DNA of 64,000 bases from Ceratothoa steindachneri (Eukaryota; Arthropoda; Malacostraca; Isopoda; Cymothoidae): NCBI GenBank assembly GCA_963969495.1, contig OZ018330.1:69301210-69365209 (forward strand), read 5' to 3'. A model generated the notes under the pieces. It was not told the origin of the DNA and did no database searches. It worked only from the letters and a program-made list of their open reading frames with translations. Made by a program: the position numbers and the translations under genes. Shown one piece after another: positions 33,901-44,700 of the stretch. How positions within the stretch are numbered: the first letter of the stretch is position 1; each line of letters opens with the position of its first letter.

Positions 33901-35327
33901 CTTGTATTTCAGGAAATGACTGAATTCTCTATCTCAGTCGAGAAGTTTAGGTCGGTAGATGAGGCCGTTGAGTTCTCCGGCAACCTCATCGCCGCGGACC
34001 TAGCTACTATTCCTAGAAGGTCTGGCCGTTTTGCACGCCGACTACTTCCGTGATCGTCAACTGAGTGTGAGATGGCCCTCAACCAGAAGCGCTATGCCTA
34101 CATGCGCTATAAGCGCTGCCCGAACGATTTCACTGTCGCTAAATTTCGTTGGGCCAGTTCTAGGTTTCGGTCTATTTCGAACCACGCCCGCCGCTCTTCT
34201 TGGCGGACATACGTGTCTTCACTTGATGTTAAGACCCTTCTAGCAGAGGTGTGGAAACGAATCAAAAAGATTCGTTCAAGTTCTCGCAGTACTTCCCTCC
34301 TGTTGTCCAGGAGAATGGGACCGCACTCTCGGACCCCGCGTCCGTGGCGGAATCCTTCGCGACCGCTTTTTCCGCATTCTCTAGCCGGGATGCTGCTTAC
34401 GGGAATCGACGGAGCAGGAAGATGAGGTCCATCACGGAAATGTCCTCATTGTTAGACCTGAGCAACAACGTCATCACCTCGGTGCTACCGGAAGATGTTA
34501 TCACTACTCTCTTCGTAGACGATATTTCGATCTCTTTTGGCACGGCTCAGATGCCAACTCTGGACCGTCAACTCCAAAAGGCATTGAACCGCCCCTCTCG
34601 CTCCATGCGAGAGGGGCGGCTTGTATTTCAGGAAATGACTGAATTCTCTATCTCAGTCGAGAAGTTTAGGTCGGTAGATGAGGCCGTTGAGTTCTCCGGC
34701 AACCTCATCGCCGCGGACCTAGCTACTATTCCTAGAAGGTCTGGCCGTTTTGCACGCCGACTACTTCCGTGATCGTCAACTGAGTGTGAGATGGCCCTCA
34801 ACCAGAAGCGCTATGCCTACATGCGCTATAAGCGCTGCCCGAACGATTTCACTGTCGCTAAATTTCGTTGGGCCAGTTCTAGGTTTCGGTCTATTTCGAA
34901 CCACGCCCGCCGCTCTTCTTGGCGGACATACGTGTCTTCACTTGATGTTAAGACCCTTCTAGCAGAGGTGTGGAAACGAATCAAAAAGATTCGTTCAAGT
35001 TCTCGCAGTACTTCCCTCCTGTTGTCCAGGAGAATGGGACCGCACTCTCGGACCCCGCGTCCGTGGCGGAATCCTTCGCGACCGCTTTTTCCGCATTCTC
35101 TAGCCGGGATGCTGCTTACGGGAATCGACGGAGCAGGAAGATGAGGTCCATCACGGAAATGTCCTCATTGTTAGACCTGAGCAACAACGTCATCACCTCG
35201 GTGCTACCGGAAGATGTTATCACTACTCTCTTCGTAGACGATATTTCGATCTCTTTTGGCACGGCTCAGATGCCAACTCTGGACCGTCAACTCCAAAAGG
35301 CATTGAACCGCCCCTCTCGCTCCATGC
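33901..35327 (+). repeat. Tandem duplication of 708 bp (period 719) within relic E2
   Basis: 33901-34608 is repeated as 34620-35327 with no difference that I can find. The 11 bases between the units (34609-34619) do not come from the parent sequence order but complete a palindrome with the end of unit 1. The block joins endonuclease/RT linker sequence to a YVDD-like RT segment (FVDDISISF). Confidence 0.95.
34589..34619. repeat. 13-bp perfect palindrome at the duplication junction
   Basis: Arms CCGCCCCTCTCGC (34589-34601) and GCGAGAGGGGCGG (34607-34619) with a 5-nt loop. The left arm is native sequence, also present at the end of unit 2; the right arm exists only at the junction. Confidence 0.93.
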
Positions 35328-37044
35328 CGAAGCACACAGGCTTCGGTTTTTCTTAGCTAAGACTAAGGTGGTGCACTATAATGCCTGATCCACCGTTCCA
35401 CCATGACCTAGATTTGTTTCTAAATGGGGTTCGCCTGGAAGTGGTAGACTCGCACCGTGACGTTCAGCGTTTGGGCGCTGATAGATCTACTGCCTTACTT
35501 TTGTATCGATCCTTTATTCGTTCGAAGCTCGACTACGGATGCGCGTTTTATGCATCCGCAGCTTAGCGTGTATTGCCGAAGGTGGATCCGATCCACCACA
35601 CCCGCCTTCGCCCGGCGACCGGTGCTTTCCGCACTTCCCCCATTGAGAGCCTACAAGTTGATGCTGGAGAGATGCCACTCGCTCTACGCCGTGTACAGTG
35701 CATTATTCGCCTGTACGCTGAGCCCGGCTCCTCCTGCAGTTGCCAACAGCTCTTACTGCATCCGCAGCTGATTTCGACGATGCCTATTCCGCCGAGAGAC
35801 GCCAGTCATACCAAAATCCCTTTGGGTTTAGGACTAGGAAACTCCTTCTAGAGCTAGGTATAGCTTTCGGGCCGTTGGCGCTCCTGATTCTGTCCACGAC
35901 GCCACCCGGGTCGTACCACCTTTAGCTAAGTGTCGCCACACCTCTGCTCACACAACTTATACAGCGCCGGGCGTATTGCGTTCATCCTTTTTGGAGCACT
36001 CCTCGTCTCGCCGGGAGTATTGCGTTCAACTTTTTTGCAGCCTACCTCGTGTCACGCTTAAACTGTCCCATTATATACAGATTGCTCCAAGTACCACGAG
36101 GGGGTCGGCTTCCACGTTGAATCCCCTCTTTTTAAATTCTGCGGGGCTCTCCCAAGCGCTGCGTCTGTCTTCACGGCCGAGCTAGTGGCAATACACCACT
36201 CGGTACATGAGATTACGCGACGTGCTCGATTCGGAGACCGGATTGTGATCTTTAGCGACTCACAAAGCGCCCTGAGTGTTCTCGGAGCATTGGCATCTCC
36301 GCATCCCCTTGTTCGCAATATCCGCGACGCTACGGTTTTGGCCTGCCGTGCGGATGCCGAACTTATCTTCTGCTGGGTTCCTGGTCATGTAGGAATTGCG
36401 GGGAATGAGCGCGCCGATGAAGGCGCCAAAGAGTCCGCTAGCACTCGGCGACTGGACCACCGTTTCGCTCTACTTCACACCGACTACATGGCAGGAATAC
36501 CTGCAGCGCTTCTGACCTACCCCTCCAATGCCCAGAAGGCTTCAGGTTGCTTTCTCCTCTTTGAATTGGACACCCTCGCGGGACGCACCGCCATTTCATG
36601 AAGCGCTCGCCAACGTCCTACTGTGTAGACTGCGTTGCCCCCCAGACCGTTCGGCACACCTGTTGAATGTCCCCGTCTGGGCGATCTCCGCGCACGTTAC
36701 CTGTCCCGGTACCGGGATGGGCGGGGTCGCTATCGCCTGTCCCTTGGTACTCGGGACGAGTTCGTACACATTGACTGGTGGACTTATAGACTTTTGGGGG
36801 GGAGGCCGGCCTTCTCCCCTTCTTTTAACTAGTTGGGTTCTTTTGTTGGTTTTTATTTTAGTAGGTCGCAGGTTCCTGCGCCTTAGGGAGGCGGACCTTC
36901 CCCAACGCCGGTGCTTGCTTTCTGCTTATTGCCTTTTTCCTTTTTTTTTATCTTATGTTTAAGATGCTTAGTAATAGGCACTGTTGAATACGGCGACTAA
37001 TGCCCAAGTAGGGAGCCGCTAGATGAGCTCTTAAAATAAAAAAA

Positions 37045-38810
37045 ATCTCTCTAGCCTCTTGCGTGTGCAAGTTGATGTAGAAATTGGTAAATGTTAGTTT
37101 AGGCCCTTTTCTGGACAGCGGAGGCCACCTGTCTTCTGCACAGTTTGCTTTCGCAAGTTTCACTCCACGTCGGATGCTCTGCTCCGACTGGAAAATGCTG
37201 CCTCCGAGTTCCTTCTCCATTAACATCACTACGCCACGGTTTTTTTTTTATCTGGTGAAGGTCTATGATACCGCATGGCGATACGGTATCATGGAGACTC
37301 ACACGATGAGAGCAGGCTGGGATGCCTCCCAATTTTTATATTTGAATTTTTGAGAGATCGTCGATTCCGCCTACGGGTTTTCGGGGGGAGCGGGAGAGCC
37401 CTCTCCGGCCCGATGGAGTAACAAGAGGGGCTCACTCAGGGAAGTGTCCTCAGTGTCACACTTTTTGCCCTGATCATTAACGGCGTCACCTCGGTGATGC
37501 CGCAAGATGTTCTCGCTTCGCTCTACGTGGACGACCTTACAATCATTTTTTGGCGCGGCCCAGATGCCAACTCAGGAGCGTCGATTCCAACAGGCATTGA
37601 ACCGCATCTCTCGCTCTGCCGACGCGAACGAGCTTCGGTTTTCCTTAGCCAAGACCAAGGTGGTGCACTTGTGCCTCCATCCATTGCTTCACCCTGATCC
37701 AGACTTGTTTCTAAATGGGGTTTAGTTCGTTCGTAGATCGTCAATGGATGCGAGTTTTATGCATCCGCATCCGAACGTGTATTGCGGAAGGTGGACCCGA
37801 TCCAACATACCGGCCTTCGACTGGCTACAGGTGCTCTCCGCACTTTTCCCATTGACAGCCGCGTACATTCCTTTATTCACCTGTAGGCGCGAGCTCAGCG
37901 CCTTCCTCAATTGCCAACAGCTTTCCCTGCTTTCGCAGCTGATCTCGCGGTGCCTATGCCGCTGACAGGGGCGAGTCATACCCTAAGCCGTCTGAGTTTA
38001 GGGCTAGGAAATTCTATCGAGAGTTTGATATAACTCTGCTCCTAAATCTTATACATCGCGGGGAGTTTTGCGTTCGACCTTGTTGTCACACTCTCCGTAT
38101 CATGCTGGAACCGTGCCAGTGTATACGGATGGCTACAAGTCCCATGTGGGTCTCGGTTTCCACGCCCTTTTCCCTCTGTTTTAAGTCACCGTGGCTCTGC
38201 CAGGTGTTGCGTCTCTCTTTACGGCTGAGTTGATTGCAATACATCGCTCGGTACTAGAGATAACGCGAAGTGCCAGGTTCGGAGACCGGATTGTGATTTA
38301 TATCGACTCACAAACCCCCTGAGTGCTCTTGCGGCATTGGAATCTCTGCACCCCCTGGTTCGCGATTTCCGTGACCCCACGGCTTTGGCGAACCGGAGGA
38401 TGTAGAGATTATCTTCTGCTGCGTTCCTGGAAATATAGGAATTGCGCGGAATGACAGCTCCGATGAGGGCGCCAACAAGGTCGTGAGCACTGGGCAACCA
38501 CATCAGCTTTTCGCTCTTCTTCAAAACTGATTACATGGCAGGAATGCAAGCAGCCCTCCGTGCGGCTTGACAAAGAAGATGGGAGACGGTCGACGGGAAC
38601 TTATAATTACGTGCCATTGCGCCGCGACGTCTTCAGCTTGCTTTCTGTCGTCTTCGAATTGGACACACCGCCATTTGATGGAGTGCTCGCCTGCACCTTA
38701 TTGTGATGACTGCGTTGTTCCCCAGACTGTTCGGCATATTCTTGTGATTTTCGCGCACGTGGTCGCTACTACTTGTTCCTTTTACTCGGTACTCGGTCGT
38801 GCACATTGAC
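37045..38810 (+). mobile_element. I-like relic F, left part (5'-truncated)
   Basis: Starts behind the tail of E2 in the RT domain ('ctctctagcctcttgcgtgtgcaag') and runs through degenerate RT (SLYVDDLTII near 37517), RNase H and finger remnants with several deletions. It is interrupted after 38810 by the full-length copy G and continues at 45683. Confidence 0.88.
38797..38810 (+). repeat. Target-site duplication, left copy (copy G)
   Basis: TCGTGCACATTGAC here and at 45669-45682. In intact ORF2 this sequence occurs once, near the end ('gtgcacattgactggtgg'). Confidence 0.95.
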
Positions 38811-39334
38811 CCCGTAAGGGGCGCGGCGATTTGCCATCCTGGCCGCCGTGCTGACGGGACTCAGCACCCCGTCCGGCCCCAGCTTAGCCTCTCTTCCTTC
38901 CTTCAAAACACTTGTTTCCTCTCTTTTCACACAACCTCTCCCACAACTTTCTCTGGTCAGCCTCTAATTTCACAGGGTAGATGCTGACCTTCCTTTCAGC
39001 CAACCGTCCCGCATCGGGGCTGAGGGGGTGGGGGACAATGTTCCCTAACCCCTGAGCTCCGGTCTGGGGTGGCTGGTTTTTAACTACCTGCTTCATCCCC
39101 ACCCATACCTTCCTCACATCCCTTTTCCTCTCCTCTTCAAAATCTATCTTTTTTTCGCCGTGTCCAAGGTGGAGCCGCTATGCCGATGGACTGCCAGGCC
39201 ACCAGGCCACCAGGCGGGAGGGGTGGTCCCGAATGGCGGCGCCTGGCTCTGCCGGGCTTGTAAGCACCTCTCGCAGTGCGGGCTACTGCGAGGGGTGATG
39301 AGCTATTGCGTCCCGTGGCAAAAATAGGGTCACC
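38811..39334 (+). promoter_or_regulatory. 5' UTR of copy G (presumed internal promoter)
   Basis: 524 bp between the 5' end and the ORF1 ATG, well conserved with 61263-61788 and in part with 58690-59000 and 15394-15531. LINEs of this type carry an internal promoter at their 5' end; I see no recognisable core motif, so that role is inference. It contains a small upstream frame of 27 codons (ATG 39180 to TAA 39261-39263) that ends 71 bp before the ORF1 ATG; in copy K the equivalent frame stops earlier. Confidence 0.7.
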
Positions 39335-41791
39335 ATGCCCATAGATGAACAACCAAAAAAAAAAACCCAAACCCCTTTAACTCCCCCTTGCTCATCGACG
39401 GAGCCGCCCTTGGGCAGCTCCACCGAAAAAATGGAGGTCCCCCCCCCTGTGCTTGCACAGGGGACCCTCCATATTTCTCTAACCGGAGAGGAGGCTTACT
39501 CCTCTCCTTCGCCTACGGGTGCAGGGGACTCCCCCTCACCCCCTTCTCTGGAGGTGCTTTCGGGCACCTCCCTTTTCCCAGCGGCAGTCCCATCTTTTCT
39601 TTTCAAGGGGACTGCCAAGAAAGCCAGCAGGCAGCCCTTAGCCAGCCGCTCCCCATCAAAGCGGCTCGGTAGGGCAAACCCCCTTAGGGGGGAGAGGGAA
39701 GCCAGGCCCCTTCGGTCGCTTCCCTCAAAAGACCTGCTGGCAAGAATTTTAAACCTTGCCGGGGTCAAGGCCTGTGCCTCCCCATACAAGACTGGCGACA
39801 CTGCCAAGGGGACCTGCGATGTCCTGGGAGGGGATGGCCAACTGGAGGCCCCTCCTGTGATAGACATGGTCCTTGAGGAGACCCAGCCCCAGACGGTAGG
39901 GCCTTCCATGGGGGGGAATTCGGGCTCGGCGCCAAGCACCGAACCCGAATCCGCCCCTATGCAAGGTCCTCCTCAAATGGCTGAGGGCTCCGAGGCAGTA
40001 GAAGGAGGGGAGGGATCTCCTCCGACAGGTGCCCCTACGACAACCAGGGCCTTCTCCATTTCGGAGAGGGACCTGGCTGAGGCTGGTCCATCTGGCCTGG
40101 GGACTTCTGCCGGCGGAGGTGAAAAGCGGGTTCATTCCCCGCCCTCCTCTCCGAAAAAGAAGAAGAAAAAGACTAAAAAGACCAAAAAGACTCGGGGCTC
40201 CTCTCTATCCGCGGGGGCTGCGGGGACGGATGGGTCTGCTGCCACTCTGGCAAGCGACCAAGCCAAGATCGGCACATCCGCCCCCTCTGCCCCCCCGGTT
40301 GCGGACCCCCTGACAAAGAAGACTACTACCAAGAGTGCACAGGGCGGAGCCTCGATGACATCGGGGCCCCTGATTCAGAGGTTACCTGGCGTTTTCGAGC
40401 CCGCTGGCTTCAAACGCTTCCTCGTTATTCGCTCAACTGATGGCACCATGTTGTCCAAGGGCAACATGATCCATCAGAGGAGAGGATTAGCTAGTGCAAT
40501 TGGTAGAGAGCCGAAGGTAACCCGTTTCTCGGACGGGAGCCTTCTGGCGAATGCGGCGAATCCCGCCGAGGCGGCTAAGATTAGTGCTCTTCGGACACTT
40601 CATGGCACCCCGGTGAGTGTGACGCCGCACTCTACCATGAACTTTGTGAAAGGAGTAGTTTATGCGAGGGAACTCGTTGACTACTCCATTGAGGACATCA
40701 CCTTAGAGCTGGCCGACCATGGGGCGGTCAAGGTCGAACGTGTGATGAGAAAACAGGGAGGGGCCTCGAGACCCACCCCTACACTCTTCGTCACGTTCGA
40801 CTGTGACAAGCTCCCTGAGTCGGTGCGTGCCGGTTGGTACCGCTACCGCGTGAAGGCATTCGTGCCACTTCCGCGGCGGTGCTATTACTGTCACCGCTTC
40901 GGCCATACGAATCGCTCATGTAGACGTGCAAAGTCGGGGTCACCCGAAGTCTGTGTAAATTGCTCCAAGGTCGCACACGATAAGTCCAAATCGTGTGTGG
41001 CCAAGTGTGTCAATTGCGGAGAGCCGCACCCTGCTTCTTCGAAGCAATGTGGTGCATATCTCCTTGAGAAAGAAATCCTGGCCGTTCAGGCCCAGGATCG
41101 ACTCTCATTCCGCGAGGCAAAGGACTTGGTCCTGGCGCGCCCGGCTCTGCCTGGGACGTCATATGCCTCAATAGTTAGGAAGGCACCCTCTGCTCCCGGC
41201 CGATCCAGGCCAACGAGCACGGTTGTTTCCGCGCCCATTCGGAGCCCTTCTGCGGGCTCTACCCAACCCGGGCGCTCCCCTGGTAAAGCTGGCGGCAAAA
41301 AGGGCTCATACCCTGCCCCGGCTAAAACCAGGGCTCCCCCCTCTTCCCCCAGCGTGACCGTTTCCCGTAAGGCGAAACGGCCACGCGCCTCCACCGAGTC
41401 GTTAGACTCACAGGAGGCAACACCCCTGAAGATGGTCGCTAGGCCATCTTCCGGGGTTCCTAAAGCTGTCCCCCGAAAGGAGGACAGCAACAAAGGAGCT
41501 TCGGCTCCTTCGCCCACGCCCCGAGGTGGAGCGAGTGGCTCGGAGACGGTGGTTCCTCGAAAAGAGGGCCCCTCGCCTCCCAAGCCGCAACGCCCGCCTA
41601 AGGTTTCGAGGCGGAGGGAGGAAAAGACTCGCATGGCGAGCCCAACCTCCCCCAATAAGTCCTCGAAGGCGACAGCGCCTTCAGCGCTTTGTCCGGCCAA
41701 CAGCGCCCGGGGTTCTGCCCCCGGGAAGCGTATGGCCATTCCCGTGAGGGTCTTCAATTCGAGGAGGGCCCCCGCGTCTCCTCCGAGCTAG
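39335..41791 (+). CDS. ORF1 protein, gag-like RNA-binding protein with three CCHC knuckles
   Basis: 818 codons from ATG 39335 (context caccATGc) to TAG 41791. The N-terminal 260 residues are Pro/Ser/Gly-rich and probably disordered. A lysine-rich stretch (about residues 271-286) could act as a nuclear signal. Residues about 355-510 form the conserved globular part (AGFKRFLVIRST to FVTFDCDKL), most likely RRM-like. Three zinc knuckles follow: CYYCHRFGHTNRSC at residue 516, CVNCSKVAHDKSKSC at 540 and CVNCGEPHPASSKQC at 558. The C-terminal 230 residues are basic and Ser/Pro-rich. ORF1 proteins of I-type elements bind element RNA in a ribonucleoprotein. Its last 133 nt overlap ORF2 in the -1 frame. 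No defects seen. Confidence 0.92.
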   Translation: MPIDEQPKKKTQTPLTPPCSSTEPPLGSSTEKMEVPPPVLAQGTLHISLTGEEAYSSPSPTGAGDSPSPPSLEVLSGTSLFPAAVPSFLFKGTAKKASRQPLASRSPSKRLGRANPLRGEREARPLRSLPSKDLLARILNLAGVKACASPYKTGDTAKGTCDVLGGDGQLEAPPVIDMVLEETQPQTVGPSMGGNSGSAPSTEPESAPMQGPPQMAEGSEAVEGGEGSPPTGAPTTTRAFSISERDLAEAGPSGLGTSAGGGEKRVHSPPSSPKKKKKKTKKTKKTRGSSLSAGAAGTDGSAATLASDQAKIGTSAPSAPPVADPLTKKTTTKSAQGGASMTSGPLIQRLPGVFEPAGFKRFLVIRSTDGTMLSKGNMIHQRRGLASAIGREPKVTRFSDGSLLANAANPAEAAKISALRTLHGTPVSVTPHSTMNFVKGVVYARELVDYSIEDITLELADHGAVKVERVMRKQGGASRPTPTLFVTFDCDKLPESVRAGWYRYRVKAFVPLPRRCYYCHRFGHTNRSCRRAKSGSPEVCVNCSKVAHDKSKSCVAKCVNCGEPHPASSKQCGAYLLEKEILAVQAQDRLSFREAKDLVLARPALPGTSYASIVRKAPSAPGRSRPTSTVVSAPIRSPSAGSTQPGRSPGKAGGKKGSYPAPAKTRAPPSSPSVTVSRKAKRPRASTESLDSQEATPLKMVARPSSGVPKAVPRKEDSNKGASAPSPTPRGGASGSETVVPRKEGPSPPKPQRPPKVSRRREEKTRMASPTSPNKSSKATAPSALCPANSARGSAPGKRMAIPVRVFNSRRAPASPPS

Positions 41792-44700
41792 GCCTGGAGG
41801 GCATATTCCTTCAATGGAATTGCCGTGGACTCCGGGCCAACTGGGAGGAGCTGCGGAGGCTCGTCTCGTCCCGTTCCCCGTTAGCTATTTTTTTGCAGGA
41901 GACCATGCTAGGTGCGTGCCCCCTCCCTGCCCTCCCGGGGTGTAAGGGTCTTGCGACCCCACCACCGCGGGATGGCCGGGCTGGGGGATGCGCAGTTTAC
42001 ACCCGGCATGATGTCTCCGTTCTTCCTTTCTCTTTAGATACCTCCTTTCAGCCAGTGGCTGTGCAGCTGCAGCTGGATAGGAGGTATACTATCATTTCTG
42101 CGTACATTCCACCGTCAGCTGACTTCGACGCGGGGGACTTCCGCCGCGTCGTTGCACGGTTGCCGAGGCCCTATCTCTTGCTTGGAGATCTGAACGGCAG
42201 GCATCCTCTCTGGGGAGATTACTCCATAAATCCCAGGGGACAAGTCCTTGCCGATCTGATCGAAGAGCTTGAGATGGGTGTCCTAAACGTGGATGAGTTT
42301 ACGCATCACTGTCCGAGAACCGCTTCATTTTCTTGCCTTGACCTATCTTTGTGCTCTTCGGATGCACAGCCTGATTTTGATTGGGGGGTGGTCGATGACC
42401 TCCATGGTAGTGATCACTTTCCCATTCAAATATCATTTTCAGGGCAACTGCCGCCTGAGAGACCACCTCGGTGGTGCTTGGCGCGGGCGCGGTGGCCTGC
42501 ATTTCAGGAAATGACTGAATTCTCTATCTCAGTCGAGGAGTTTAGGTCGGTAGATGAGGCCGTTGAGTTCTTCTCCGGCAACCTCATCGCCGTGGTCCTG
42601 ACTACTATTCCTAGGACGTCTGGCCGTTTTGCACGCCGACCACTCCCATGGTGGTCGGCCGAGTGTGAGACGGCCCTCAAACAGAAGCGTTATGCCTACA
42701 TGCGCTATAAGCGCCGCCCGAACGATTTCACTGTCGCTGAATTTCGTCGGGCTAGGGCTAGGTTCCGGTATATTTCGAAGCACGCCCGCCGCTCTTCTTG
42801 GCGGGCATACGTGTCTTCACTTAACGGGAAGACCCCTTTAGCTGAGGTGTGGAAGCGAGTCAAAAGGATTCGGGGCAAGTTCTCGCAGGACCCCCCTCCC
42901 GTTCTCCAGGAGAATGGGACCGCAATCTCGGACCCCGCGTCCGTGGCGGAATCCTTAGCGACCGCTTTTTCCGCATTCTCTAGCCGTGATGCTGCTCCGC
43001 CAGCATTCAATGCACGTCGTGATGTCGCGGAAGGCCGCCGGCTGGACTTTACCTCCAGAGGCGGAGAACCCTTCAACGACAAGTTTACTGTGAGTGAGTT
43101 GCGTTCCGCTCTCGCTTCGTGCGCGGACACCGCCCATGGTCCGGACGATGTCCCGTACGCCATGCTTCGACACCTGGGTGAGCGAGGCATGGCCTTTCTG
43201 TTAGATTTGTTCAACAGGATCTGGGTGGAAGGTCTTCTCCCAGACTCCTGGCGAATCGCTACTGTGCTCGCCTTTCGCAAACCGGGGAGAGATCACTCTA
43301 CTCCGACCGGTTTCCGCCCAATCTCTCTAACCTCTTGCGTGTGCAAGTTGATGGAAAAATTGGTAAATGTTAGATTAGCCTTTTTCCTGGACAGCGGAGG
43401 CCATCTGTCTTCCGCACAGTGCGGCTTCCGCAAGTTCCACTCCACGTCGGATGCTCTGCTCCGACTGGAAAATGCAGTCTGCTTGGCTTTCCTTCGTAGA
43501 CAGCACTACGCCACGGTCTTTTTCGATTTGGAGAAGGCCTATGATACCGCATGGCGATACGGTATCATGGAGACTCTCCACACGATGGGGGCGAGGGGAC
43601 GCCTCCCAATGTTTATATCTGAATTTTTGCGAGATCGTCGATTCCGCGTACGGGTGGGGGGAGCTCTCTCCGGCCCAAAGGAGCAGGAAGAGGGTGTCCC
43701 GCAGGGAAGTGTCCTCAGTGTCACACTCTTTGCCCTGAGCATCAACGGCATCACCTCGGTGCTGCCGGAAGATGTTCTCGCTACGCTCTACGTGGACGAC
43801 CTTTCGATCTCTTTTGGCGCGGCCCAGATGCCAACTCTGGAGCGTCGACTCCAACAGGCATTGAACCGCGTCTCTCGCTATGCCGAAGCGCACAGGTTTC
43901 GGTTTTCTTTGGCCAAGACTAAGGTGGTGCACTTCTGCCGCCATCCACGACTTCACCCCGACCCAGATTTTTTTCTTAATGGGGTGCGCCTGGATGTGGT
44001 TGAGTCGCACCGTTTCCTTGGTCTTGTATTCGACCGACGCCTCACCTGGGAGGCTCATATTCGCAGCCTTAGGGTCTCTTGTACCCGCGCCATGGACATT
44101 CTCCGTTCCGTGACGTTCAGCGCTTGGGGCGCTGATAAGGCTACTGCCCTACTTTTTTATCGATCCTTTGTTCGTTCGAAGCTCGACTACGGATGCGAGT
44201 TTTATGCATCCGCAGCCGAGCGTTTATTGCGGAAGGTGGATTCGATTCACCACACCGGCCTTCGCCTTGCGACCGGTGCCTTCCGCACTTCCCCCATTGA
44301 GAGCCTGTTGGTCGATGCTGGGGAGATGCCACTCGCTCTGCGCCGCGTGCAGTGCATCACTCGCCTTTACGCGCGAGCCCGGCGCCTCCCTCAGTCGCCA
44401 ACAGCTCTCACTGCATCCGCAGCTGATCTCGATGGTGCCTATGCCGCCGAGAGACGCCAGTCATACCCTAAGCCCTTTGGGTTTAGGGCCAGGAAACTCC
44501 TTCGAGAGGTAGATATAGCTCTCGGGCCGGTGGCGCCCCTGGTTCTGCCCAGGACGCCACCCTGGAGGGTACCACATTTGGCTATTTGTCGCCACGCCTC
44601 TGCTCCCAAAGCTTGTACTGCGCCGGGAGTATTGCGTTCGACCTTTTTGGAGCACACATCGTGTCACGCTGGTACCGTGCCAGTGTATACGGATGGCTCC

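Larger units (their letters stand above)
31884..37044 (+). mobile_element. I-like relic E2 (ORF1 middle to 3' end)
   Basis: Begins in the RRM-like part of ORF1 (FEPAGFKRFLVIRST near 31888). This ORF1 segment is open to the first knuckle (CYYCHRFGHTNRSC near 32368), where a 40-bp insertion sits. ORF1 remnants continue to about 33265, then the ORF2 endonuclease with frameshifts. Near 34398 most of the early RT is deleted. A 708-bp block is tandemly duplicated (33901-35327). RT and RNase H remnants follow, with WVPGHVGIAGNERADEGA intact at about 36373, and the 3' UTR ends near 37044 with hairpins at 36960-37020. Confidence 0.87.

Noticed and set aside
41766..41774. GGGCCCCCG tract as a canonical -1 slippery heptamer for the ORF1/ORF2 overlap
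   Set aside because: The codon phase does not give X-XXY-YYZ in the ORF1 frame, so only a non-canonical slip would be possible. Kept as an open question in the ORF2 finding.
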